The position numbers were made by a program, and so were the translations under genes. 64,000 nt of DNA from Pseudonocardia endophytica (GTDB lineage: Bacteria > Actinomycetota > Actinomycetes > Mycobacteriales > Pseudonocardiaceae). The stretch's first letter is position 1, and every line of letters starts with the position of its first letter. The notes beneath the pieces were generated by a model. That model saw only the letters and a program-made list of their open reading frames with translations, made no database searches and was not told the DNA's origin. The DNA lies in NCBI RefSeq assembly GCF_004339565.1, contig NZ_SMFZ01000001.1, positions 1,116,001-1,180,000 on the forward strand, given 5' to 3'. Shown here piece by piece: positions 1-8,472 of this stretch.

Positions 1-1
1 G

Positions 2-1102
2 GCGCAGAACTTCCGCTTCTTCGCCGACCACGCCCGCCTGGCGACGGCCGAGACGCTGCCGATGGACACCGGCCACCACACGTACACGCGTTACGAGCCG
101 GCCGGCGTCGTCGCCGCGATCGCGCCGTGGAACTTCCCGCTGATGCTGGAGTCGTGGAAGGTCGCGCCCGCGCTGGCGTGGGGGAACACGGTCGTGCTCA
201 AGCCGGCCGAGGACTCCCCCGCGTCGGCGACGATCCTGGCCCGGCTCGCGCTGGAGGCCGGCATCCCGCCGGGCGTGCTGAACGTGCTGCACGGCTATGG
301 GCCGGGCTCCGCGGGCGAAGCGCTGACCAGGGACAAGCGGGTCGACCGGATCACGTTCACCGGCGAGTCCGCGACCGGCCGCGTGATCACCGAGGCGGCC
401 GCGCGCAACCTCACGCCGGTCAGCCTGGAGCTCGGAGGGAAGGGCGCGAACCTGGTGTTCGACGACGCCGACCTGGACGCGTCCGTCGACTGGTCGATCC
501 GCGCGATCTTCACCAACGCCGGGCAGGTCTGCCTGGCCGGGTCCCGCCTCTACGTCCAGCGCGGGATCCTCGACGAGTTCCTGGACCGTTTCGTCGCCGC
601 CGCGGAGGCGATGGTGATCGGCGACCCGCGCGAGGCGTCGACGCAGATCGGGCCGCTGGCGTCGGAGACGCACTGGCGCAAGGTGACCGGCTACCTCTCG
701 GAGCCGGCGGGCAAGGTCCTGACCGGCGGCACCGGCGACGGCTGGGTCGTCCGCCCGACGGTGATCGTGGACGCACCGGCGGACTCGGCGATCCAGCGCG
801 AGGAGGTGTTCGGGCCGGTCGTCACGGTGACGCCGTTCGACACCGAGGACGAGGCCGTGTCGGCCGCGAACGACTCGCCGTACGGGCTGAACGCGATGGT
901 GTTCACGGAGAACCTGTCGCGGGCACACCGGGTCGCGGCGCGGCTGCGGGCCGGCACGATCTGGACGAACTGCTTCTTCATCCGGGACCTGAGGGCGCCG
1001 TTCGGCGGGTTCGCCGACTCCGGGTGGGGCCGCGAGGGCGGCAACTTCAGCCGCGAGTTCTTCACCGAGCCGAAGGCCGTGGTGATGGCCATCAGGCAGT
1101 GA
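2..1102 (+). CDS. Aldehyde dehydrogenase, HpaE-like (5' truncated)
   Basis: NAD(P)-dependent oxidation of a semialdehyde to a carboxylate. The frame is open from the first bases of the window and reads NFRFFADHARLA before the first internal ATG at 62, so the true start lies outside. Visible motifs are the Rossmann-type APWNFP segment, LELGGKG carrying the general-base Glu, and GQVCLAGSR carrying the nucleophilic Cys. The arrangement is closest to 5-carboxymethyl-2-hydroxymuconate or 2-hydroxymuconic semialdehyde dehydrogenases of aromatic catabolism. Substrate is inferred from family only. The ammonia-lyase-fold gene follows after 46 bp on the same strand and may be co-transcribed. Confidence 0.88.
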   Translation, partial: AQNFRFFADHARLATAETLPMDTGHHTYTRYEPAGVVAAIAPWNFPLMLESWKVAPALAWGNTVVLKPAEDSPASATILARLALEAGIPPGVLNVLHGYGPGSAGEALTRDKRVDRITFTGESATGRVITEAAARNLTPVSLELGGKGANLVFDDADLDASVDWSIRAIFTNAGQVCLAGSRLYVQRGILDEFLDRFVAAAEAMVIGDPREASTQIGPLASETHWRKVTGYLSEPAGKVLTGGTGDGWVVRPTVIVDAPADSAIQREEVFGPVVTVTPFDTEDEAVSAANDSPYGLNAMVFTENLSRAHRVAARLRAGTIWTNCFFIRDLRAPFGGFADSGWGREGGNFSREFFTEPKAVVMAIRQ

Positions 1103-1148
1103 TCCATCGAGCAGTGAACCGCGACGGGCCGGATGGCAGTATCCGGAC

Positions 1149-2516
1149 GTGACGGTACTGCTGAGCTCCCCGGACGACCTGACTCTGGACGCGGTGCGCC
1201 GGATCGCACGCGGCGGTGAGGACGCGGAGCTCGCACCCGCGGCGCTGGACGCGATCGGGCGGCGGCGCGACGAGTTCCTCGCGTTCGTCGACGCGAACCT
1301 CGACCGGTACCTCTACGGCATCACCACACGCCACGACACGGCCGCCAAGCAGTTGCTCGACGAGCCGGGGCGGCGCGAGTACGGCGCCGTCATGCCGCCG
1401 ACGCCCCCGACCGTCGGCCCGCCGCTGCCGGACCGCGTGCTGCGGACGGTCCTGGTCGCCCGCCTGGCCGACGTGCTGCACGGGACGGCGCCGGTCCGCC
1501 CCGGGACCGCGGGCCGCCTCGTCGACCTGTTGCGCAGGCCCGATCTCCCCACGGTCCCGGCGGCCGGGCACGGCGAGCCGGGCGACATCATCGCGCTCGG
1601 TGCGCTGCTGCGGCCCGAGTTCGAGCACACCCTCGAGATCGGCGAGGGCATGTTCCTGGTCAACGGCTCGTCCGTGGCCGCGGCCGTGCTCGCCGACGCC
1701 GTGCTCGACGCCGGCGACCGCCTCGACCGGGCCGAGCGGGTGCTGGCCCTGTCCGCCGTCGCCGGGTCCAGCCCGGACATGCACTACGACGAGGCGCTCG
1801 GCCGCATCTGGCGGGACCCGCACCAGGCCGAGGTGCTCGCCCGGTTCCGCGAGCTGCTCTCCGGCGCCGCCCGCCCGCAGCTCCCCTACCAGGCGCCGGT
1901 GTCGTTCCGCAGCGCGCCGCGCGTGCTCGGGTCGGTGCGCCGGGCGCTCGCGCACGCCGAACAGGCCGCGGCGATCGGGCTGTCCGCCGCGTCGAACAAC
2001 CCGGTGTTCACCGGCACCGACATCCTGTCCAACGGCGGGTACCACAACCCGCTGGCGTCCCCGGCCCTCGACGCGCTCACCCACGGCTGGGCCGACCTGA
2101 CCCACCTGGTGACCGCGCAGATCAACCGGCTGGTCGAGGTGCCGGACGGGGTCCGGGCCCACGAGAGCGAGCCACGGGTGAGCGGGTTCGGAATGCCCGC
2201 CAACGGCTGGGCCGACCAGGCACGGGCGGCGGCCCAGCCGTCGCTGGTCGGGGTCGGGCGCAGCGGCCCGACGGACACGAGCACCCCGGACGTGCTCGCC
2301 TGGCGCCAGTGCGGCGACGCCGGCTACGCGCTGGACGCGAACCTGTCGCTGCTCGCCGTCCTCGCCTCGCACACGCTCGCCTACCGGAAGGACGTCGTAC
2401 CGCCCGGCCTGGCCGACCTGCACGCGTCGGTGCTCGGACACTACGGCCTGGACACGACCCCGCTCGGGGCGATGGACGCGATGGCCGACGTGTTCGCGGT
2501 GCTCACCGGCCGGTGA
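1149..2516 (+). CDS. Aromatic amino acid lyase-fold protein lacking the MIO triad
   Basis: A 455-residue member of the histidine/phenylalanine ammonia-lyase superfamily, starting at GTG. Family landmarks are YGITT near residue 58, LVNGSS, QAPVSFRSAPRVLG, and AASNNPVF. Where active members carry Ala-Ser-Gly, which cyclises to the MIO electrophile (ASGDLxPLA), this protein reads EPGDIIALG, so the Ser is Pro and the Ala is Glu. It therefore cannot form MIO in the known way. It may be a non-lyase paralogue or use different chemistry. The last 14 bp overlap the 3' end of the convergent P450 gene. Family assignment is confident; activity is not. Confidence 0.8.
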   Translation: MTVLLSSPDDLTLDAVRRIARGGEDAELAPAALDAIGRRRDEFLAFVDANLDRYLYGITTRHDTAAKQLLDEPGRREYGAVMPPTPPTVGPPLPDRVLRTVLVARLADVLHGTAPVRPGTAGRLVDLLRRPDLPTVPAAGHGEPGDIIALGALLRPEFEHTLEIGEGMFLVNGSSVAAAVLADAVLDAGDRLDRAERVLALSAVAGSSPDMHYDEALGRIWRDPHQAEVLARFRELLSGAARPQLPYQAPVSFRSAPRVLGSVRRALAHAEQAAAIGLSAASNNPVFTGTDILSNGGYHNPLASPALDALTHGWADLTHLVTAQINRLVEVPDGVRAHESEPRVSGFGMPANGWADQARAAAQPSLVGVGRSGPTDTSTPDVLAWRQCGDAGYALDANLSLLAVLASHTLAYRKDVVPPGLADLHASVLGHYGLDTTPLGAMDAMADVFAVLTGR

Positions 2517-3747
2517 CCGGGCCTCGGCGGAGCACCGTGAACTCCACCGGCAGCGTCGTGATCGCCCACGTCGTGCCGACCTGTTCGACGACGGCGTCCG
2601 GGTCGGCGACCCGGATGTCGCCCATCGCGGCCAGCACCTCCTCGAACGCGATCCGCATCTCGGTGCGCGCCATGTGCACCCCGACGCACAGGTGCGCACC
2701 GAACCCGTAGGCCATGTGCCGGTTCGGACGACGGTCCGGGACGATCTCGTCGGGCCGGTCGAACACGGCCGGGTCGTGGTTGGCGCCCGCCCAGTTCAGG
2801 TAGATCCGGTCCCCGACGGCGAAGTCGTGCGCGCCCAGCGAGAACGGAGCGGTGACCGTGCGGGTGTGCGAGCGGGTCGGCGTCACGTAGCGCATCAGCT
2901 CGTCGAGCGCCGTCGGGATCGACGACGGGTCGTCGCGCAGCGAGCGTTGCAGCTCCGGCTCCTCGGCCAGGACCAGGAACATCATGCTCATCGAGCTGGC
3001 CGTGGTCTCGAACCCGGCGGGCAGCAGGATCATGCAGTAGTCGAGGATCTCGGTCTCGGTCAGCGGGCGACCGTCCACGGTGGCCGAGCAGAGCCGGGAC
3101 ACGATGTCGTCGGCCGGGTCGCGGCGCTTCTTGGCCGACAGCCCGTCGAAGTAGGCGTAGATCTCCTCGGCCGCGCGCCCGTCGCCCGCGCGTCCACGGA
3201 CGAGCGAGACGGCCAGCTCGGCCAGCCGGTCGCGGTCCGGGCCGGGGACGCCGAGCGCGTCCATCAGCGCGTGCACGGCGAGCGGGTTGCAGATCTCGGT
3301 GAACAGGTCGCAGGACCCACGCTCCAGCACCGGGGCCAGCAGGTCGCGCACGATCTCCCGGTAGTACGGCTCCTTCTCCTTCTGCGCGGCCCGGGACAGC
3401 GGCTCGGCGATGATCTGCTTGTACTGGCGGTGCAACGGCGGGTCGGACTCCATCGGGATGACCGGCCGCACGTTGCCGAAGTTCTGCAGCAGCACCGGGA
3501 AGTTGGACAGCTCGGTGCCCTCCCGTTTGTGCACCTCCAGCAGGGCGTCGTAACCGGAGACGGTCCAGATGCCGCTCTCGAACCCGTCGGTACGGGTGAT
3601 CGGGCACTCCTGCGCCATCCGGCCGGCGACCCGTCCGTAGCGGCCGCGGGTCAGGCCGGGGCAGACCGGGTCGAAGTGGTCACGCAGGTGGTCGAGGTCC
3701 TCGTGCTCCGCGGCGTCGGCGGACGGGTCCCAGTAGCGCTCGGTCAT
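2503..3747 (-). CDS. Cytochrome P450
   Basis: Soluble class I bacterial P450 of 414 residues. The I-helix oxygen-binding motif AGFETT is at residues 244-249, the ExxR pair is E283/R286, and the heme-binding loop FGAHLCVG has the thiolate ligand at Cys354. The ATG at 3747 is chosen because GAGGGGGAG lies just upstream and its ATGA overlaps the stop of the membrane-protein gene at 3744. The frame stays open further upstream but that part is not P450-like. Substrate unknown. No ferredoxin or reductase gene lies next to it. Confidence 0.93.
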   Translation of the reverse strand: MTERYWDPSADAAEHEDLDHLRDHFDPVCPGLTRGRYGRVAGRMAQECPITRTDGFESGIWTVSGYDALLEVHKREGTELSNFPVLLQNFGNVRPVIPMESDPPLHRQYKQIIAEPLSRAAQKEKEPYYREIVRDLLAPVLERGSCDLFTEICNPLAVHALMDALGVPGPDRDRLAELAVSLVRGRAGDGRAAEEIYAYFDGLSAKKRRDPADDIVSRLCSATVDGRPLTETEILDYCMILLPAGFETTASSMSMMFLVLAEEPELQRSLRDDPSSIPTALDELMRYVTPTRSHTRTVTAPFSLGAHDFAVGDRIYLNWAGANHDPAVFDRPDEIVPDRRPNRHMAYGFGAHLCVGVHMARTEMRIAFEEVLAAMGDIRVADPDAVVEQVGTTWAITTLPVEFTVLRRGPVTGR

Positions 3748-4430
3748 CGTCGACTCCCCCTCTCGCGCAACCGGACCGTAGCCCGGATCGGGGGCCGGCG
3801 GGGAGTGCGCTCCGCCGAGGACGGGCCGAACGCCCTCCCCAGCGCGACGGTCGCCGGCCACAGCGTCTGTGCGACGACGAGCGCGCGTTCGGCCAGCCCG
3901 AGCTGCCGTCCCCCGCCGACCAGCTCGACCGTGAACCAGGCCAGCAGCACGACCAGGACGGACGTCACGACGACGGCGGGCGCGCGCCTGCTCCACCGGT
4001 CCACCGCCGGGTCGTCACGCGAGCGGGACGCGGCCAGCGGCCAGAGCGCGAACGCCGCCCAGCCCACGCCGGCCGCGACCATGTGCACGGTCGAGCTGCC
4101 CTGCGCGGGCTGGGGCATCAGCCCGGCGAGCGTCACGGCCACGCCGCCGACCGCGAGCACCATCCGTCCACGGGCCCGCATCCCGGGCAGCGCCGCCGCG
4201 ACCACCACGTAGCCGACGCCGAGCGCGAGCAGCGTGGTCGTCATGATCCAGCGGTCGGTCGCGCCACGGTTGGCGAGCGCGCTGAACGTCTGCCGCACCG
4301 GGTCGTACCCCGGCGCCTGCGCGGCCGCGGCGAACCCGGCACCGACGAGCACCAGGACCGGCGCCGCGACGGCGAACGCGGACGCCGTCCACCCCGCACC
4401 CGAACGGATCCCCGGCGCCGACGTGGTCAT
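3744..4430 (-). CDS. DUF998-like multi-pass membrane protein
   Basis: A 228-residue protein with about six hydrophobic segments, starting around residues 17-37 and continuing at 62-82, 90-106, 115-132, 151-170 and 182-198. It ends in a basic Arg-rich tail. The pattern, with GYDPVRQTFSALANRG after the first helix, matches DUF998-type proteins of unknown function. Its stop overlaps the P450 start (ATGA), so the two are probably translated together. A link to the P450 reaction is only suggested by this coupling. Confidence 0.7.
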   Translation of the reverse strand: MTTSAPGIRSGAGWTASAFAVAAPVLVLVGAGFAAAAQAPGYDPVRQTFSALANRGATDRWIMTTTLLALGVGYVVVAAALPGMRARGRMVLAVGGVAVTLAGLMPQPAQGSSTVHMVAAGVGWAAFALWPLAASRSRDDPAVDRWSRRAPAVVVTSVLVVLLAWFTVELVGGGRQLGLAERALVVAQTLWPATVALGRAFGPSSAERTPRRPPIRATVRLRERGSRR

Positions 4431-4517
4431 CTCCCGAGTGTGCTCCCGGTGGGCGCGTGATCCGCAGCCGTGGAGCGAACCGTGCGCAGGCCGACCGTTG
4501 CGCTCCCCGAACAGCGA

Positions 4518-5657
4518 TCAGCCCCGCCCGAACCACTCCGTCGCCAGCAGCTCGTGGCTGCGCACCCGGTCGGCGTGGTCGGTCGTGATCGTCGTGACGA
4601 TCACCTCGTCGGCCCCGGTCGCGCGGGCGAGCACGTCCAGGCCCTCGCACACCGTGGTGGGCGACCCGACGATCTGGGTGCTCACGCGATCCGCCACACC
4701 GGCCCGCTCCGCGTCCGTCCACTCGCGAGCGCGGGCCTCGGCCGGTGTCACGTACGCCTGGGCGCCCCGCCCGGCACGGATGTCGAGCACCCACTGGCCG
4801 TAGGGCGCCGCGAGCTCGCGGGCGGTGTCGTCGTCCGGCCCGACGACGACGTCCGCGGACACGATCACGTACGGCTCGTCGATCCGGCCCGGCCGGAACG
4901 CGGAACGGTAGGCGGACACCGCGTCCAGCACACCGTGCGGCGCGACGTGGTACCCGGCCGCGAGCGCGAGGCCCCGCTCCCCGGCCGTCGTCGCGCTGTC
5001 CCCGCCGCTGGTGGCCAGCACGAGCACCTGCAGGTCGGCGCCGAGCGCGGGCAGCACCGGCATCTCGGCGCCGTCCGGTCGCCGGGCTGTGCCGTCCACG
5101 TAGGACAGCACCTCGTCGACGAGCGGGCCGTACTCCGGCGACGGCTGGTCGGACCGGAAGCCCATGATCTCGGCGAGCGCGCGGAACTGGGACAGGTCAC
5201 CGGCGAACCGCGCGGGCGCCGGGACCAGCAGCCCCTCGACCACCCGGTCGGCCGGTCGCGCGCCGTTCCCGTCCGGGGCTCCGGCCCGTCCGGCCTCGAT
5301 CGCGCGGAGGATCTTGTGCAGGTCGAACCGGCCGAGCCCGACGTCGACCCGGCCCGGGTACAGCGCGGCGACCGTCCCGAACTGCTCGGCCACCTGCAAC
5401 GGCCGGGTGCCCGGCATCTGCACGGCGCCGGAGCCGACCCGGATCGTCGACGTCGCCGCGGCGATCTGCCCGACCAGCACCGGCGTCGACGACGACGCCA
5501 CACCCGGGACCAGGTGGTGCTCGGCCACCCAGTAGCGGTGGTACCCGGCGGACTCGGCGACGCGTGCCAGGTCGATCGTGCTGCGCAGGGCGTCGGAGGC
5601 CGTGCCGCCGGACGGCACCGGCGACAGGTCGAGGACCGACAGCGGGAGCGGGCTCAT
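4518..5657 (-). CDS. Luciferase-like flavin monooxygenase
   Basis: A 379-residue flavin-dependent TIM-barrel protein of the bacterial luciferase-like family. The N-terminus [13 protein letters not shown], the segment [10 protein letters not shown] and [11 protein letters not shown] are typical of the group often annotated as alkanal monooxygenase-like, which uses reduced FMN from a partner reductase. Start ATG 5657 overlaps the stop of the YeiH-type gene by 4 bp, so an operon of small peptide, exporter and monooxygenase is likely. The real substrate is unknown. Confidence 0.85.
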   Translation of the reverse strand: MSPLPLSVLDLSPVPSGGTASDALRSTIDLARVAESAGYHRYWVAEHHLVPGVASSSTPVLVGQIAAATSTIRVGSGAVQMPGTRPLQVAEQFGTVAALYPGRVDVGLGRFDLHKILRAIEAGRAGAPDGNGARPADRVVEGLLVPAPARFAGDLSQFRALAEIMGFRSDQPSPEYGPLVDEVLSYVDGTARRPDGAEMPVLPALGADLQVLVLATSGGDSATTAGERGLALAAGYHVAPHGVLDAVSAYRSAFRPGRIDEPYVIVSADVVVGPDDDTARELAAPYGQWVLDIRAGRGAQAYVTPAEARAREWTDAERAGVADRVSTQIVGSPTTVCEGLDVLARATGADEVIVTTITTDHADRVRSHELLATEWFGRG

Positions 5658-6748
5658 CCGGCGTCGAGCCATCCCGAGGTCAGCAGCACCAGCCCGAGCG
5701 AGCACGCGGCCACCACGACGAGCCCCAGCGCGGCGACGATCAGCGGTCGCCATCCGCTGCGCGCCATCTCCCGGATGTCGAAGTTCAGCCCGACCCCGGC
5801 GAAGCACAGCAGGAACGCCCACTTGGACAGGTTCCCGAGGCTGCTGACCTCCGGCTTGGACAGCAGACCCGCCGTCGCCACCGCGGACACCACGACGAAG
5901 CCGAGCACGAACTTCGGGAACGTCCGCCACACGAACGCCGTCCGCGCCCGCAGGCCGGGCGCGACCGCGACACCGCCGCGGGTCGACCAGTAGATCGCGT
6001 AGACGAGCACGACGACGCCGATCAGCGCGTTGCGCGTGTTCTTCACCGCGACGGCCGTCTGCTGCGCCTCCGCGGAGTACGCCGCGCCCGTCGCGGCCGT
6101 CTCCGCGGTGTTGTCCACGGCGAGCCCGGCCCACAGCCCGAACTGCGTGTCGGTCAGCTGCAGCAGGTGCCCGATCGCCGGGAACGAGAACAGCGCGACG
6201 GCGCCGAGCGCGAGGATCGCGGCGATCGCGTAGCCGGAGTCCTCGTCGTCGGCGTCGATCGCCCCGCGCGACGCGACGATCGCCGACACACCGCAGATCG
6301 ACGTGCCGACGGCGAGCAGTGTGGACAGCTTGCCGCCGAGCCCGAACAGTCTGCCCACCAGCAGGATCACCGCAGTGGCGATCGCCATGTCGACGAGGAT
6401 CAGGCCGAGGCTGAACCCGCCGAGCTTCGCCAGGTCGCCGAGCAGGAACCGGGCGCCGAGCAGCACGATGCCGATCTTCAGCCAGAACTCGTAGGTCCCG
6501 ACGCCGGGCCGGAAGATCTCCGGCACGCCGACCGTGTTCCGGATGACGAGTCCGATCAGGATCGCCCACAGCACGTACTCGACGTCCGGGAGCGCCGTGC
6601 CGGTCGCCGTGCCGACGGCGCGCAGGCCGAGCTGCAGGTACGCGGCCACGATCCCGATCACGGCGAGCAGCAGCAGGCCCGGCAGGTAGCGGGGCAGCTC
6701 GCGGGCGCCGCCACGGGTGGCGGGCGCGGTGCCGGTCGGGGCGGTCAC
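5654..6748 (-). CDS. YeiH/sulfate-exporter-family membrane transporter
   Basis: A 364-residue integral membrane protein of the YeiH (putative sulfate exporter, UPF0324) family. Conserved segments include [34 protein letters not shown] and [14 protein letters not shown], with about ten hydrophobic helices. GTG at 6748 is preferred over upstream alternatives because upstream residues are Arg/Pro-rich shadow sequence and because this GTG overlaps the stop of a small upstream gene (GTGA). Transport of sulfate or sulfonates is inferred from family naming only. Confidence 0.85.
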   Translation of the reverse strand: MTAPTGTAPATRGGARELPRYLPGLLLLAVIGIVAAYLQLGLRAVGTATGTALPDVEYVLWAILIGLVIRNTVGVPEIFRPGVGTYEFWLKIGIVLLGARFLLGDLAKLGGFSLGLILVDMAIATAVILLVGRLFGLGGKLSTLLAVGTSICGVSAIVASRGAIDADDEDSGYAIAAILALGAVALFSFPAIGHLLQLTDTQFGLWAGLAVDNTAETAATGAAYSAEAQQTAVAVKNTRNALIGVVVLVYAIYWSTRGGVAVAPGLRARTAFVWRTFPKFVLGFVVVSAVATAGLLSKPEVSSLGNLSKWAFLLCFAGVGLNFDIREMARSGWRPLIVAALGLVVVAACSLGLVLLTSGWLDAG

Positions 6749-6906
6749 TTGACCAGGAACGGGATCGACGGGAGCAGGCCGAGCAGGGCCAGCAGGACGA
6801 CGACGGCGGCCACGATCACGGCCGCCCAGTCGGCGCCGATGCGGGCACCGAGGCCGGGGCGCTGCGCCGGGTCGGACACGGGCTCTGGCGAGGAATCGGT
6901 ACTCAC
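6745..6906 (-). CDS. Small single-pass membrane peptide coupled to the exporter
   Basis: A 53-residue product starting at GTG 6906, with GGGAGGC about 6 bp upstream. Residues 1-25 are polar. Residues 26-50 form one hydrophobic helix ([20 protein letters not shown]), and the end is PFLVK. Its stop overlaps the exporter start by 4 bp. Small size, a good ribosome site and translational coupling suggest a real accessory subunit. I recognise no named family. Confidence 0.7.
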   Translation of the reverse strand: MSTDSSPEPVSDPAQRPGLGARIGADWAAVIVAAVVVLLALLGLLPSIPFLVK

Positions 6907-7178
6907 GGGGTGCCTCCCATGGCTGTGCGCAACCGATCACCGGAGCGCAGAGGACGGCGGCGCGCCACGCGCTCCGCCGAAAGACGGGTCAGACCCGGCG
7001 ACAGCCACTGGCCGTGACGAAGCAGCAGTCGATCCATCGACGCTGCGTCAGCGGTCCGTGGGGCACGGACGGAGACGTTACGGTGCGCAACGGGCTCTCC
7101 GCACCCCCGAACCGGGAGATCGGTTTCTCCGGTGGTCCCGCGAGGGCCGGGCGACCCACCCGTCCTACTCTCGCCGCC

Positions 7179-8006
7179 ATGCGGCTTGGCTACCTCACCC
7201 ACGTGACCGGTGACGATCCGGCGCGCGCGTACCGGGAGACCATCGAGCTGGCGATCGAGGCGGAGCGGCTCGGGTTCGACTCGTTCTGGGTCGCCCAGCA
7301 CCACGACGGGCATCTGGGTGGCCTGCTCGGGTCCCCGCTCGTGCTGCTCGGGGCCATCGCCCAGTACACCGAACGGATGCGGCTGGGCACCGGTGTGATC
7401 GCCCTGCCGTTGGAGGACCCGCTCCGCCTGGCCGAGGACGCGGCCGTCGCCGACGCGCTGTCCGGCGGGCGGCTCGAGCTCGGCATCGGTGCCGGGGCCG
7501 ACGCGGACGCCTCGGACCGCTTCGGGCGCGACCACGACGAGCGCCACGAGGACTGCCTCGCGGCGCTGGACCGGCTGCTCGAGCTGCTCCCCGGGGACGA
7601 GCCGCAGTCGCGGATCTGGTGGGCGACCGGCCGACCCGAGACCGTCGACGCGGCGGCCGACCGCGGCGTCGGACTGCTGTCCGGGCGGCGCGGTGAGGCG
7701 CACCCCGAGGTGGCAGGCGACCTCGCGCGGTACTGGACCTACTGCCATGGCACGCCACGGGTCGCGCTGTCCCGGCCGCTGATCGAGGACGAGAGCAGTA
7801 CCGAGACGCTGGTGCGCTGGGCCGAGGACCCGGCGTTGCCGTGGGCGGGCGAGATCGTCGTCCAGGCCCAGCCGGCGACCGCGCCCACCGCACGGCACCG
7901 CGAGGTGCTGCGCCGGGTCGCCGACGAGATCGCGCCCCGGCTCGAGGAGCCGAACGGGATCCGCCCCGGCCGCGAGCGGTTGTCGGCGACGAGGTCCGCG
8001 ACCTGA
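7179..8006 (+). CDS. Luciferase-like monooxygenase, short form
   Basis: A 275-residue luciferase-like TIM-barrel protein beginning MRLGYLTHVTG. It keeps FDSFWVAQHHDG, RMRLGTGVIALPLEDPLRLAED and GRLELGIGAG, the usual flavin-pocket segments, but it is shorter than typical members (about 330-390). The missing part is in the C-terminal half. ATG 7179 is chosen because the family N-terminus starts here and the preceding residues do not match. It is divergent from the exporter operon; the 270-bp gap holds both promoters. Confidence 0.78.
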   Translation: MRLGYLTHVTGDDPARAYRETIELAIEAERLGFDSFWVAQHHDGHLGGLLGSPLVLLGAIAQYTERMRLGTGVIALPLEDPLRLAEDAAVADALSGGRLELGIGAGADADASDRFGRDHDERHEDCLAALDRLLELLPGDEPQSRIWWATGRPETVDAAADRGVGLLSGRRGEAHPEVAGDLARYWTYCHGTPRVALSRPLIEDESSTETLVRWAEDPALPWAGEIVVQAQPATAPTARHREVLRRVADEIAPRLEEPNGIRPGRERLSATRSAT

Positions 8007-8141
8007 CGGATCTCCGGAAGCGACCCCGCGCGGACGCCTCGACCGGCCCGGTCCGGGCTCGGCGACCCGTGCCGAGGGGCTTGCCGAACGCGGTCCGCGG
8101 GGCCGACCCTTGTCCCAGGGCGGGCGAGAGGGCGCGAAGCG

Positions 8142-8399
8142 ATGCAGCCGGACCACGTGTGGACCCACGTCACCGACGAGCAGGCCGCCGGCCGGGCGTG
8201 CGTGATGTGCGGACGACCCACCGATCAGCCCGGCTGGGCCGGTGTCGTGGTCGGACTGTCGGACTCCGGAGACCCGGTCTACGCCTGCTCCGGCGGGGAG
8301 GGTCAGATCCTCGGCGGCGACCCACGACCCGCCGCCCGCACGTGCGCGGACCAGGCGGCGCTCGTCGTCCCGGACTCGCCGGAGGGGCTCGGACTGTGA
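8142..8399 (+). CDS. Small Cys-containing protein of unknown function
   Basis: An 85-residue protein with CVMC at residues 20-23 and single Cys at about 49 and 68, which could bind one metal ion or form disulfides. GAGAGGG lies upstream of the ATG. I recognise no family. It lies between the short luciferase-like gene and the MFS exporter on the same strand, but the next gene has its own promoter-like region, so functional links are unclear. Confidence 0.5.
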   Translation: MQPDHVWTHVTDEQAAGRACVMCGRPTDQPGWAGVVVGLSDSGDPVYACSGGEGQILGGDPRPAARTCADQAALVVPDSPEGLGL

Positions 8400-8405
8400 C
8401 CTGAT

Positions 8406-8428
8406 CTGAGTTGCTCTGAACAACTCAG
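8406..8428. promoter_or_regulatory. Inverted-repeat operator upstream of MFS/HxlR pair
   Basis: A perfect 8-bp inverted repeat, CTGAGTTG (8406-8413) and CAACTCAG (8421-8428), separated by 7 bp. A possible -35 TTGCTC at 8411-8416 overlaps it and a -10-like TACGCT follows at 8435-8440 with 18-bp spacing. A repressor here would block the transporter promoter. The HxlR protein encoded by the second gene is the obvious candidate, by inference. Confidence 0.6.
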
Positions 8429-8472
8429 CCCGGATACGCTCCGGTCGTCGGTCGACGATCCGGGAGGTCCAC

